From Taxillus chinensis (Eukaryota > Streptophyta > Magnoliopsida > Santalales > Loranthaceae): DNA of 64,000 nt. Under the pieces are notes generated by a model. The model was given only the letters and a program-made list of their open reading frames with translations. It did no database searches and was not told the origin of the DNA. The position numbers were made by a program, and so were the translations under genes. The stretch is from assembly GCA_023512835.1 (NCBI GenBank), contig CM042087.1, positions 7,384,550 through 7,448,549 of the forward strand. The letters are read 5' to 3'. Shown here one piece after another: positions 11,727 through 23,183 of the stretch (position 1 is its first letter; each line of letters begins with the position of its first letter).

Positions 11727-12544
11727 TTGAAAGTCTAGCTACAGACTTTAAATAAAGCGCTGGTTGGGAGGCAACCCAATGTTTTATTTTATTTATTTTT
11801 ATTCAATAATTTTGTTTGCAAGCTAACCCTGGTGCAGTAGATTTTGTTTCTTTCTTGACGAACCATTTGCAGGATGAGCCAAAATTATTGGGCCTTGGAC
11901 TTCTGAATTTATTTTAAGGAACAAGTCCTGGAGCAAGGAACAAGTGAAGCCCACAAGTACTTGAATTTAAGCCCAACAAATTGGCGTGCAAGCATAGAAG
12001 TTGATCCGTACTGCAAAAGCAACTCAGCGGAAACATTTGGGCTCATTTGGGCCTGCACGCCATATTAAACGCCAATTGACCAATTGGCGTGCACCTCTTT
12101 TGCCTCTACAAATTTCTGGGCCAGTAGATAAACATCACATGAAGCACTTTACCTTTTGCACGCCAATTTCTAGCTATCATCTGAAGGGATAAAAAGGCGA
12201 AATATCGATTTTGACCCTCCTAGAAGCTTCAAGAATATCACGTGCAGAAGAGACTATTGCTTGACAGCTCATGAGGGACCCACCACAAAAATTTGGGACG
12301 ATTCTGACTTGCACGCCAATTCACTCATATGACGTGCAAGGGCTAAAATGGTCCAAACGCTCTAAACTTTTGAGAGCACGTGTATTATTGCAATTGGAGC
12401 ACATGTCCTTCTGTACGCTATAAGTAAGGAGGCCTGCATCTAGGTCTTCCACACCAAAAACGATTTCAGATCTGAAATTGGGGATACATTGTTCTTTGCT
12501 CTGTTCTTTGCTCTCTGCTCTTTGCTCTTACTCTTGTTTTAAAT
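11727..12544 (+). mobile_element. Athila-like interior upstream of the protease-like ORF
   Basis: It opens with TTTAAATAAAGCGCTGGTTGGGAGGCAACCCAA (11748-11780), a block I associate with the end of the pol region in Athila-type elements. The stretch to 12420 holds at least four copies of ATTGGCGTGCA/TGCACGCCAATT in both directions (11981, 12070-12090, 12158, 12310), including CGCCAATTG-AC-CAATTGGCG. The same word occurs in this element's LTR at 16545-16758. From 12420 to 12544 is a leader with CTTTGCTCT repeats just before the start codon. No pol domain belongs to this element in the window. Confidence 0.6.
12070..12090. repeat. Hairpin of the CACGCCAATT word
   Basis: CGCCAATTG and CAATTGGCG are perfect inverted copies separated by two bases. 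The same word is found singly at 11981, 12158 and 12310 and again in pairs in the LTR downstream. Confidence 0.8.
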
Positions 12545-14746
12545 ATGGTGCGCACAAGGAGGTCAGGCAAGGAAGAGGTGCACTCACCTAGTGCTAATAG
12601 CAGTACTGGAGAGGAGATACTCTAGGGGCATGCTCTGGATATGCGTGCTTTGGAGGAATCAGAGCTGGGTTGGGCTAGAGAGATGGCTTTGAAGATTCAA
12701 AATCTGGGTTTACAAAGGCTAGTCTCTGCTCAATGTGCCATTTCCTACCCTGCCCTACAAGAATTTTATGCATCTATCTATGTGAATGAGGAAGAAGATG
12801 AATTGATAGGGACTGTGTCGGGGGTTTATGTCCGAATTACTCCTGATATTATTAGAAATTGCTTTAACATCCCTGCACCCACTGATACCTTCCCTCATTT
12901 AAGCTTAGGAGAATTTGGTACTGCCTGCAATTATGCTAGAAAATTTGAAAGTAGAAGGCAGTATACTAAGAATGGCTTTGTGGGAAAATTTAGATGCCTA
13001 GCATAACTTGTAGGAAAGTGCTTATTGATTCAGACTAGTGGAAGGGATAGTGTGCCTAAGCTACATCTGGAATTCATGTACAGTATGGATCATATGTTAA
13101 ATGTGGATTGGGCCACTACCATTTTTAAGTGGTGGAAAAAGAATTCAACAAAACAGATTAATGGCAGAATTTTGTGTTTGATATTCCAAAGCCTGCCTAC
13201 TTTGAATTTTTCTACCATGAATAGCATTCCTTTCCCTCCTCGCTGGGTTTTAAGAGTATTACATACTGAAGGAGGTTTGGGGGTCAGTACAAGAGGTCAT
13301 TGGGCAACCAGTGTTCCTCCTCCATCACAGCCATCTAGGCACAGCGTTCATGTGGAGAGATCCACTGACTTTGCAAGGGACACCTCTATTCCAATGGATG
13401 ACCGGAAGCAAACTCTCTTCAGACTCACTACCATGTATATGCAGTTCAATGTGCACAAGGAAGATATTTTTAACTTCTTTCAAGGTATAAGTGGGCAAGT
13501 AGTGAGTGAAGTGAAAGTTATAAATTGGGCATTCACCAATGGGCACATCACTAGTGCCCAGTTTGAAGAGTTAATGGCCCTTATCACTCAAGATCAACAA
13601 GCAACTTCCAGACCTAGAACCAGAGCATGGGAAGCCCCTGAAGCTCCTGCTACTGCATCTACTGAAGCATGGAGACAAGAAACACAAGAGCTCAGAGAGG
13701 CAAATGCTAGAACCCAACGCGAAGTGGAAGCATTAAGGAAGAATAACAAGGAAGTCAAGGGCCTCCTAGGCAAAATTTGGAGATATCTGAAGAAGACTCA
13801 CCTTCAGTCCATGAAGACTCTTATCATGCCCAGGAAGACCCACCACAACCAGAAACTTCAGCCGGGCAAGCTTATTATCCAGAGGACGCAGAGCCAGAAG
13901 CAGGGCATTCACCTTTTCAGCCCTTTATGGATCCTACCTATTCTCAGGCTATTGTGCCTATGGTGCTTCCTGTCTCATGGGGGACATACATTCCTGCTGC
14001 ACCTCAAGACCTGCTTGGAGAGCCTATACACTTAACCATAGATCCAGCCCTATCATCTGCTGAGAGTCAAGCAGAATTTGAGAACTTCATTAACTCATAG
14101 GTGTTAAGGGCTCGCTTTGCAAGGGATATGGACCTCTTCACTTCGTTTGTCCTTCAACGGATCTTAGGTGATGAATATCTATACATAGATGAGGTGGACT
14201 TATTTTGCAGGACTATGCGTTTTGTAGTGGAGGCTGAACCTCATAACTACCCACTGTCCCAGTATACCTCTATTATGCTGTGCGAGCTGTATGAGCAACC
14301 TTTGTCTGAAAGTTTGTGGCGCTAGCGTATAAATGGTCAGAATGAAGGGCACCGTCCTTGGCATGGTATGCACAAGGTGTTGATCCCTGTGCACATTGAT
14401 CGTCACTATGTCTTGGTGCGTGTGGATTTGAGTGCAGGGCATGCAGTGCTTTATGATCCAAGCCAAGGCGAAGGGTTCACCAGAAGAAAGAGACAGCTTG
14501 TTCATGGGCTCATAAAAAGAATCAAGGATGCGATGAAAAAAAGAAGGATTGTTGCAGGACAAGCCCCCTCTTATTCACCTCAACGAAATGGAACCCCCTC
14601 AACGGCCTGACCAATTCAGATGTGGGATTTTTGTTTGCTACTATATGATGGCTATTCTGCAAATGAGGGAAAGCTGGGAAATATGCGGTGAAACCTCAGC
14701 TGATTTTGTTACTCGTGCACGTCGAATGGTAGCCAATGTTATCTAG
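12545..14746 (+). pseudogene. Transposon ORF with plant-transposon domain and Ulp1/C48 protease-like end
   Basis: The frame opens with ATG at 12545 (MVRTRRSGKEE) and can be followed for about 730 codons through four in-frame stops (near 12626, 13004, 14098, 14323) and two frameshifts (near 13780 and in an A7 run near 14535). The N-terminal 400 residues resemble the putative plant transposon protein family found in Athila-like elements (FYASIYVN, GVYVRITPDIIRNCFNIP). A coiled-coil-like EAWRQETQELREANARTQRE follows, then an acidic proline-rich linker. The C-terminal end has VLIPVHIDRHYVLVRVDL with His at 14404, LYDP with Asp at 14455, and PPQRPDQFRCGIFVCYY with Cys at 14621: the His-Asp-Cys order and spacing of Ulp1-type SUMO proteases. 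The usual Gln before Cys may be replaced by Arg and the usual DCG reads RCG, so activity is doubtful even without the breaks. Confidence 0.7.
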
Positions 14747-16348
14747 TACTACAGCTTGCCAACTGAGAGGTAAGTATTTTCCTACTCCCTATTTCATGCC
14801 ATGAGGACATAGCATATTTTAAGTGTGGTGTATTGGGGAGTGACTTGAGCCACTTGCTTGTCTTTTATGTTGTGTGATTGCATGTTTTATTTATGGTGCT
14901 TGTTCTTAGATTGTTTGTTAGTCATTCTAAAAAAAAAATTGTTTGCATGATTGTTTGAGTTGCCTGCTTGAGTGATTTGCATGTGGAGACATGGATATTA
15001 AGTATGAAATTTTGGACTAAAAAATTTCACTTTTTGTGCCACATTAGTATCATGTTGTAATAAGGGTGTTAAAGTAGTTAAAATGTGCTCTGATTTGGTT
15101 TAATCATGTCTTTATCTTTTGAATGATATCACCATGTTCTTAGAGCTGAAGTTTGAATATTAGCTAAGCATAACATGCTAAGATAGACCTTAGTGACCCT
15201 TAAAGTTGAGTGACAAAGAAAATAAATAGAAAACATGAGAAAAGCTTCTTTTTAGCCCTTGAGTGCCATTTTTGGGCATGGGTAATAGTTTGCTTACTCT
15301 TCTCTGCTTTCGAAATTGGTTATTTAATGGTAGGAGTCAAGTAAGCATGTGATTACTTATTAGTGCTCAGTGTTTGGTGTGTAGTTAGGGTGCAAGGCCT
15401 CTAAGTCACTTTGACTATCTATGCATCCTTTTCTTTATTTTGTGGTGTTGGAAAGTAAAAGAAAGGCTGTGATGCACATTGTGAAAAGGGTATGCATTAG
15501 AAAAATCCAGCCTTCCTATGTGTTTGTAAGTATTGTTATTTCATTGCAGCAAAAAAAAGGGCAAAAAGAAAAAGTGAGCATGAATAAAAAAAAAGAGTGA
15601 ATAATCCATCAAGGGAGAGCATAAAATGCAACCTTGTAAGGTTATTACTTAAAAGAAGTATGAAAAAAAAAAAAGAGATTCAAAATAAAAGCCACAATGG
15701 CTTGATGTTTATATAAGTAATTAGTTAGTTTTGTAGCCACAATGGCTGAGTTTTGTTTGTTTTGAGAGCATTGAGCTCAATTCTTAGGCTCAAGGTGTGT
15801 TTTATCAATTATTAGAGTAGAGTGTGAGTTTATCGAGATTTGAATAGCGTGTGAGTTTCAAATAAAGTAGAATAGAGAGTGTGTTTTCTTTAATGAGCAC
15901 AATAGGGAACTCTTATAATTGCTTGGAAAGTACTTAATATATAGCTTATGGTGAATATAGTGAGGAGTTTACCAATCCTTTGTTAATTGTTAGGTACTGT
16001 CATTGGGCTTGAGATTGAGAGAAAAGAGAATTTATATTTGAGTGAGGTAGCTTTATCCTTGGTGAGAACTTAGAGGGAAACTAGGGGCTATTTTATCATG
16101 GAATACTTGTTGATATCTGAATTTTCAGTGCTGAAATTGCATGGTTGTTAGACTTAGGAATATGGATATGAATGAACTAAGCTATGACTCATTTTGGTTG
16201 CTTAAATTCCCATTTCATCATGATAGAGTGCATGCTTAGGAAACCATGATTCTCCCTGATTGTTATTTTATTTTTCTTCCAGTTTGATTGAGTGTTTATT
16301 TTATTTCTGCATGCTTGAGGACAAGCAATGGTTCAAGTGTGGTGTATT
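14747..16348 (+). mobile_element. Non-coding 3' region of the Athila-like element
   Basis: No coding signal is seen. The stretch is AT-rich with several A runs (14930, 15548, 15587, 15664) and repeated phrases such as GCCACAATGGCT (15690 and 15735) and GTGTGAGTTT (15819, 15848). It ends with CTTGAGGACAAGCAATGGTTCAAGTGTGGTG (16313-16343), a block I recall as typical of the sequence before the 3' LTR of Athila-type elements. Confidence 0.6.
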
Positions 16349-17846
16349 TGATAACGTGCATTTATGCCGTTATTCTATTGCCTATTTAGGGGTGTTTAAG
16401 AGCATGATTAGAGCCTTATTGTATCATATTTCATTTATATTTACTCTAACCCCTATGAAGATGCTATTTGCATATACATGCGCTTTTAGGCTGTTTTGTC
16501 AGGTTTTGGAGATTAATTTTGACCAAGTAGATGGCCTCAAATTAATTGGCGTGTAAAACTAAAGTTTCTCAGAATGATGTCTTCTACCTTCCACAGACGT
16601 TTCAGAGCCAAAGGCCTTGAACGCCAATTGGACCAATTGGTGTGCAAGCATATTACTGCATACCAGCCTTCTACATGATGCAAGGAAGCTTGGGGAAGAA
16701 TTTCACCTAATTTGGAGTTGCACGCCAATTGGGAATATGACGTTCAAATTGACGTGCAGCCATATTTTTGCACCGATTCAATCATTTTGTTATGCTGATT
16801 ATTCTTTCCTAAAGGACCTTGTTCATATTGTGCTTAGATTGAGAGATTTTAATGTTGGAAGTATCACTTATCAAAACTACATCGTTTTGATAAGTTGTGA
16901 CAGATAGGCTAGGGCACACTTTATAATACAGCATTCAGGCCCATCTAGCAGATATATAAGGTGGTCTACACGTCCTTGGAAGGGAGGCTTCACGTTTTTG
17001 GAGATTTTTGCAAGGTTTCATGGTTTTTGAAGGAAACCTAGGGAGCAACCGTGATTTTGGAAACTTGGATTGAAGCTCTGCAGCGTGGGTGATTAGATGA
17101 AGATGTTGAGTTTTTCCTATTAGTGTTTGCTTGTAATCATGCGCGAGTAGTCTTTTAATTTAGGGGAGCAATGTAGCCCCCTTGTTGCTGTGCTGAATTT
17201 ATGGATATTAGGTTTGTATGATTGAGTTTTACATGTTTTATGAATCTATTCTTATTCTTCTATCTCTAGGAAGTATACACCTAGGATTCTTAGCCCTAGT
17301 CTGAGGCAGATTGAGATTCATAACTTATTTGTAATTGGTGTGATCATTATCCTTTTACAAGTATGATTTATTGACTTTGCATGTTTATGTTTTGATGACC
17401 ATTCAGGCATATAACACTTAAAAGGACTGACAATGACCATTGTAGTACCTTGGCTCATGTTTAGCATGTTTTCAATGAATCAATCCCAATAATCATGATT
17501 CAGTAGAGATAACATAGGGAGGTGAAATTGTGACCCTAGATGCCTTAATCCTTGATTTAAAACTCCAACATTTTCTAGTTGTTTCCATTACAATTCAGAT
17601 TTTAGTAGATATAATTTAAGTCTTTGAAGAGAACACAATTTATTTGCCAAGACTTTATTTGAAGCAAGAATAATTTGGTGATTTGAGTTTAAAAGCTAGA
17701 TAACCTGGTAATCTCTGTGGGATCGACCCCTTTCTTACTGCTGTTCTGTTTAGCATTAACTAAGGGAATTAATAATTTTTAGAGAATGAATTTAAACGAC
17801 ATTAGTTTAACTCTTTTAGGGTGACGCTATAAATCCACGTTCGTCA
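16349..17846 (+). mobile_element. 3' LTR of the Athila-like element
   Basis: It starts TGATAACGTGCATTTATGCCG, nearly the same as the start of element B's LTR (42159), and ends CACGTTCGTCA. It carries the hairpin words at 16545-16758, the phrase CATATTTTTGCACC, TTCCTAAAGGACC, the palindrome-like CAAAACTACATCGTTTTG (16875) and CTCTGTGGGATCGACCCC (17716). No 5' LTR is visible. It abuts the minus-strand ORF at 17847. Confidence 0.75.
16719..16758. repeat. Inverted pair TGCACGCCAATT / AATTGACGTGCA
   Basis: Twelve-base arms with one mismatch lie 16 bases apart inside the LTR. A second pair, ACGCCAATTGG and CCAATTGGTGT, is at 16621-16642, and a single copy is at 16545. Confidence 0.75.
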
Positions 17847-19568
17847 AATTGCAGAGAATTCCAGCTCGCTTTTGACCCTTTCCAATTTAAGGTCCAACAA
17901 TTCAACTTCATTTCTAAGCCTCTCCATTCCAGTTTCCATTGCAGAGAACCGCCCCTCGACTGCATGTATATCAGGTGTAAAGCTTAACATTCCAGAAGTG
18001 GGCAATTTTTCCATTACCCTGTCAGCAATATGATACACTTCCTCAGCAGTCAAGGAGTGAGAGTGAGATACAGAAGCCAATGGAATGGCTGTAGGAATTT
18101 GATCCTCACTCATCTGAGTGGCCACTTGATGAGTTTGCGGTGCAGCTGGAGTGGCCAGCTCAGGTACCTCCACATGCCCAGAAGCATGTGGGACGTTCTT
18201 TGCATCAGAGTCACTTGCTTCAACAGTAGCAGGTGCTTCCTCTTCCTCTTCCTCAATGGGTGGAACCATCTCAGCATCGTGTATGGGAGAGTATGCAGGA
18301 AAGTTAGCCATGATGGGTGATGGAGCAACCATAAACACAATTTCCACAAGGTCTCTCCTCACGAGACCCTGTTCCACTAACCAACTTATCAGATGATCTC
18401 TGTCCACCATCTGCTTCCCGAAGGCTATCCATGCCTTCTTCAACTCCTCGGGAGTCATATGTGCCTTCACATATTCAACATAGAAGTCTTCAAGTTTAGA
18501 CTCCCCGAGAGAGCTTAAGAGTACAAGTGCTTTACCCCTAACCTTTAGGGTTTCCTGTACAGGTGACTGCCCTCTAGCTATAGGCTCTCGTACTTCTGCA
18601 GTATCACTGGGCAATTCAATAGGTTGGGCCTCCTCTGGCGTAGAATCAGTGGGGAGATGGATTCTGAAAATATTTTCCACCACTTCAGCTATATGCGCCG
18701 TTGTTGCGGACGTAGAGGAACCCCGAGAAGTCTGGGGAACTAGTTCCGGCTGTCGTGGTATACGAGCTGGGGCTCTAATAGAGCTGGCAGTGTCCTCTGC
18801 AAGACTTCTCGCACTCGACCCTGGCCTCTTCAGTGGCTTGATTTGCAGCTGGCCGTCTTCTTAAATGCTCTTGAATATGTACTTGGCGGGCAGTGGCACC
18901 GCAGGTCGAGTGTTGAAAATATCAGGATGAAGGAACCTTAGGACTTTGGTAAGAACTAGTCCAAAGTGATCCTTCTTGGCTTTGATCATGTTGTGCATTT
19001 GTGCTCCCCAGTCAATTCTTCTTCTCTGTAAGACACTACACATGATCTTCATCTGCTCATGACTTGCAGAGTCATGAGCACTCTTCTTGCACAATAGGCA
19101 CTGTCTAGTTAAGATAACAATTGCCAGTACCTGACCGGAGAATCCAATCTTCAGGGCTCCCCGTCATTTCTTACCAAGGTCTGAATACCACAGAAAAGTC
19201 TTACATGCCTCTCTGGAAGGACTAGGTAGGGGTTCGAAGTTACCTTTAGGGAGTTGGAGAGAGTCGCGGAGCGTTTCGGCTGAGATCGGAATCTCCACTC
19301 CTTGTAGTGTTCCCATTAGGTCATCTCCAGAGATGGTTAACATCTCATGGAACTGCGAGACGTCTTCCACTAGCACATCTTGCATCCCAGAGCATACGAA
19401 TGCTATGCTCGACTCATCAAGGCGATTTCTGAACTCGCCCAGCCAGCTGACTTTCACGTCGCCTACGGCTTCCCAATCGACAATGAAACCTGGGATGATG
19501 TTGTTTAGTTCATCAGCCATCGATGAGCTTGGTCCTGCCATGGAGTTTGTAGAGAGAGAAAGAGACAC
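17847..19568 (-). pseudogene. Second plant-transposon ORF, minus strand
   Basis: Three open pieces read leftwards. 19164-19568 starts MSLSLSTNSMAGPSSSMADEL and contains VSQFHEMLTISGDDLMGTL and GVEIPISAETLRDSLQLP. 18861-19094 has RRRIDWGAQMHNMI. 17844-18683 has a helical stretch, EEEEEEAP, and a C-terminal coiled-coil pattern (MERLRNEVELLDLKLERVKS). The first piece follows the same layout as residues 60-110 of the ORF at 12545 (a short helix, GVxIxIx, then LP), so I take it as a relative of the same transposon protein family, without the protease end. It is cut at 17846 by the Athila-like LTR. The family is inferred from pattern only. Confidence 0.5.
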
Positions 19569-20690
19569 TCGTAGAGAGTGTGTATTAAGGTTCGAAACTG
19601 GTCAAATGTCACGCCCCAATTTCCTTACACCTGGAAACGGTTATTGACTGCCCATGCCCGCACCTGAAGAGTCAAGGGGTTGGTGCAAGCACCTAGACTA
19701 GACTTATGCAACGGGTGTTGTCCCAATACTACACATCCGGGCTAACATGCCAAAGGACATGCCCCTGATTCCAAACCATACATACAATCATCATTCAGTC
19801 AAAATACCATACCACAGTTTACTTCATTTCAAAGAGGACTCAAGTCCATTACAACTCAAATGGGGAAAAGCTCCCAATAAACCCACAATACCAAATTCAG
19901 TTTACAAAATAGCCCAAACCAAAACAGAAAGCCACAGATACATTAACAATCAAATAAGGAGGGTCCCATAGCCTCTATGGCCAATCACCTCAGCTCTGTC
20001 ATCTATCACCGGCTAGACCTTGCAAAGAGAACAGTTCAAAAGAGGGGTGAGCAAACCACAGCTCAGTAGGGATCAAGTCTCCCCGGGCCTATCCCACTCT
20101 ACTGGAATGCATGTTTAGTAGATACTTGTGCTAGTGTAGTGAACTAGTTGAAACCACACACAAAAACCATGAAACACATCCCATATTCAAAGAGGGGGGG
20201 GTTCCAGTGATATAACTATCCCATACTCAAGGCTCCAGTCTAGTGACTGTCCCGTACCCAAGGCTCCATTCCAATGACTGTCCCGTAATAAAAAGGGTTC
20301 CAGCTTAGCAGCTGTCCCGTAGATCAAAAGCTCCAGCTCAACAGCTGTCCCGTACAACATTAAGCACTCAAACAAAACTTAGTCAAAAGCAGCCACATAA
20401 CTCAGCACAAGGTGCCCAGCAGGCATAATTTATCTCAATACAAGATGCTCAACAGGCATAATACAACTCAGCACATATCAGTATGACTTACAATGCACTC
20501 AGTTCATGTAGTGCAGCCACAATCTCAGTAACATTCACAGTATACAGTTTCTTTTCCCATATCAGTGATCCTTAACCGTTCTGGTAAGTTTTTAGGTAAA
20601 TTTACTCCGAGACTTCATCGTAATCACATTATTTTCCACTCGAGAACCTTCTGGCTAAATGAGGAAACCAGAGGAGGCAAAATAAGGGGG

Positions 20691-20719
20691 TGCACGTCAT
20701 ATGGGCCATATGACGTGCA
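20691..20719. repeat. 29-base hairpin TGCACGTCATATGG-G-CCATATGACGTGCA
   Basis: The 14-base arms are perfectly complementary around a single central G. The outer TGCACG/CGTGCA is shared with the hairpin at 20792 and with those of element C, while the inner bases differ. Confidence 0.95.
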
Positions 20720-20791
20720 GGGGGATGTTTGGCTCTCTGCCCTCTACACATCTCAAGGAATGTTGGGGTAAAATTTTAGACCAATTGGACT

Positions 20792-20819
20792 TGCACGTGA
20801 AATGGGCTTTTCACGTGCA
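20792..20819. repeat. Hairpin TGCACGTGAAA ... TTTCACGTGCA
   Basis: Eleven-base perfect arms around six bases. It is followed by AATATGGCGTGCAGCCATATTTTGCAC, which matches the text after the hairpins at 16758, so the slot is at the same place in two different LTR families. Confidence 0.9.
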
Positions 20820-21830
20820 ATATGGCGTGCAGCCATATTTTGCACAAAGACCTTTGTTTTGTTGTTTTAATCACTTTTCTCTAAAGGACCTCTCTCAAAT
20901 TCTTTTTAGATTGTGAGTTATTAGACTCTAAAGTTAAGGTACATAGCCTGGTTTCAACTCCAGCTATGTCCCCCATATCAACCTACCCATCCAAACCATC
21001 CTAGATTATTTTATTCACTTTTAACTATCCAGATATACTGGAAACCTCACAATCAATCATCATATGCATGTGGGGGCATAAACTCAACATTAACATGAAC
21101 AGGATCATAACAGATCCATACCCAGCAAACTCAGTAATCGCAACAAAGGGTATAAACCCAGAATTCTCAATATTCATATCAGAGGGTATAAACCCAAAAT
21201 TTTCAGAGGAAGGCATGAATATGAACACGAATTCCCTACCTCAAAATCGGAGAATACAACTGGTCATTGTATTCTAGCAATCACGTCTCCGGGCTCTCGT
21301 CCACCGCAGGAACCTTGGATCGCCGGCCTTGGATCGTCCTTGCCTGCCGTCTCGCAGAGTGTCTCCCTCTTTCCAGGTAGTCTCCCTCTCTGGCCGTCTC
21401 TCTCTCTCTCTCTCTCTCTCAAGGGGTGACGGCTACTAGGGTTTTGGAATGAGAATCCCCTAATTTTGAAGCCTTTTTCCTTTATATATTTTTCTACATA
21501 ATCAAAACGACGTAGTTTTGATGAATTTAAAGCCCAGCATCTATAAGCCCAAAGGCCAAGGTTTTCTAATCCACTTCATTAAGCTCTACATCCCAACAAT
21601 TAAGCCCAAATCATATTTTAAATAAAACTCTCAAATATATATTAATTGGGATATTTTAATTCATATGAAATTCCCAAAATACCCCTCAGGGCCAAGAACT
21701 CCGAATCGAGCCCAAGCATAGTCAAAATTCTCCATTTAACGAGCACATCACTGTGCTAATGTTCATTCTCTAAAACAAGGCCTCTTACTCAAGGCTAACT
21801 CCAAGAACCCCTCAAATACGGGTCCTAACA

Positions 21831-22345
21831 TCAAAGGAGAGAGCCAGAGAGAGGGGGGCGAGGATCAAAGAGAGAGATGGAGCATTAGGGTTAGGGTTCG
21901 AGTGTGAAAACAAAGAACATACCTTGGGGATCCGTCTCTATTTGTGACTTATATATGAGGTGGAAGTGTACCGTAGAAGTCACATACTCTTTTGGATCGT
22001 CTTCAGGATTCACATCCTTTTCTCGGACCCGTCTTTTCATCTTCCAGATCCACCTGTTGGAGTACTCAAGCAATAAGTGCACGTCACCCCTTATGTCAGT
22101 GGATTTTGAACTTTAAGTGCACAATGACGTGTTGACGTGTCTTCGATGCTTGAGCAATGAGGAAACTGAATCTGTCTCGCTTCAACCCTTTGGAAACTAC
22201 GACTCTACGAAGCTGCGTTTAGGCTGAGTCTACGACTCCCCGAGTTTCGAGGCTTCGAAGCAGCAGTCTTCGAGGCCAGCAGATTTTCGATGTTGTTTGC
22301 TTCGTGGTCGACTACGGATTCAGCTACAGAGGTGGATTTCTCTAA
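21831..22345. other. Unassigned stretch with leader-like and copia-like text
   Basis: Up to about 21900 it continues the leader that the solo LTR interrupts (GAGAGAG-rich on the + strand). A short open stretch at 21891-22082 on the minus strand (RRVREKDVNPEDDPKEY) is not recognised. From 22195 to 22330 there are TTCGAGGCTTCGAAG-type words like those in several LTRs of this window. It may hold the copia LTR that goes with the fragment to the right, but the ends could not be fixed. Confidence 0.4.
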
Positions 22346-23180
22346 ACTTTTTCAACACTTAACAACACAAATGTGATGCATATGATATTTCACATAAAAC
22401 CATGTATGATGAACAGTATTGTAAGTGGAATTAAGATTACATGCTCAGAACTTGAATTTTTTCAACCGTAATACCTGGTTTACATGTATGGCTACTGAAT
22501 TACTACCATATACCTTTCCATTAACCTTAGAAATGACTAAGTACTTCATCACACTGAATCTTTATGCAGGAAATCAATCACTATGTTACCATAGCTTCCA
22601 GTAAACCATGGTTAGTCCATTGCAACAACCTAGTCATGAAATCAACAGTCGTCTCATATATAAGCAAAACGCACTCAGTGAAGGCCTCACTCTCTCACTC
22701 TCGGATCAGCATGTGAAAGGTATTGACTCTTTTTGAGTAATAGGCTTTTTATGATTCTCAAATACTATAGTCTCAATCATCCTTAGAGCATTGAATCATT
22801 GTGGATCCTTTCCGTGAAAGCCAACAGTGCCATGAGAGACAACAGTTCCTGCTAGTTAATGAATGCAATGCCACACAAGTGATATTCACTCAGAAGAAAA
22901 ACAACAGATAATGGGAATATCATTTAATTGAAGTATGAAGGAAATTGCACTCATTTTACTCTAGACATGAGGATTCATGACAGGTTGCACAGAGGATTTA
23001 TATCAGGTTCATATGTAGCACGATTCATTCATGTGATTTCTCAATTACCCATAGTAGAAATGTATGAATCACACTTAGGCATTGCTAATTTTCATAGAGA
23101 GATAAACAGTCATTAATAGTGTCATACCTATGTTCATGCACAGGTGATTAGGTTGAAATGAAACATGAGACATGCAGTAA
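22346..23180 (-). mobile_element. 3' non-coding region of a minus-strand copia element
   Basis: No coding signal. It lies directly downstream, on the minus strand, of the RNase H end at 23184, so it is the region between pol and the 3' LTR. The matching region of the right-hand copia element is 62813-64000. Confidence 0.5.
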
Positions 23181-23183
23181 GAA

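Larger units (their letters stand above)
19607..21830 (-). mobile_element. Solo LTR of the T2/E family
   Basis: It starts TGTCACGCCCC and ends GGGTCCTAACA, and is bounded by TCAAA on both sides (19602-19606 and 21831-21835). Shared blocks with the T2 and E LTRs include CACCTGAAGAGTCAAGGGGTT and the later CGAGCACATCACTGTGC. No primer site or polypurine tract adjoins it, so it is a solo LTR. Hairpins at 20691 and 20792, the palindrome at 21503, and a TC microsatellite at 21400-21421 lie inside. It interrupts the leader of the minus-strand ORF. Confidence 0.9.

Noticed and set aside
19585..19606. GGTTCGAAACT as a possible tRNA T-arm or primer site next to the LTR
   Set aside because: No cloverleaf around it and no TGG-type primer site; the LTR has a perfect TCAAA duplication and is solo.
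21891..22082. 63-codon minus-strand frame with RRVREKDVNPEDDPKEY
   Set aside because: Not recognised and too short to support; left as unassigned rather than called a gene.
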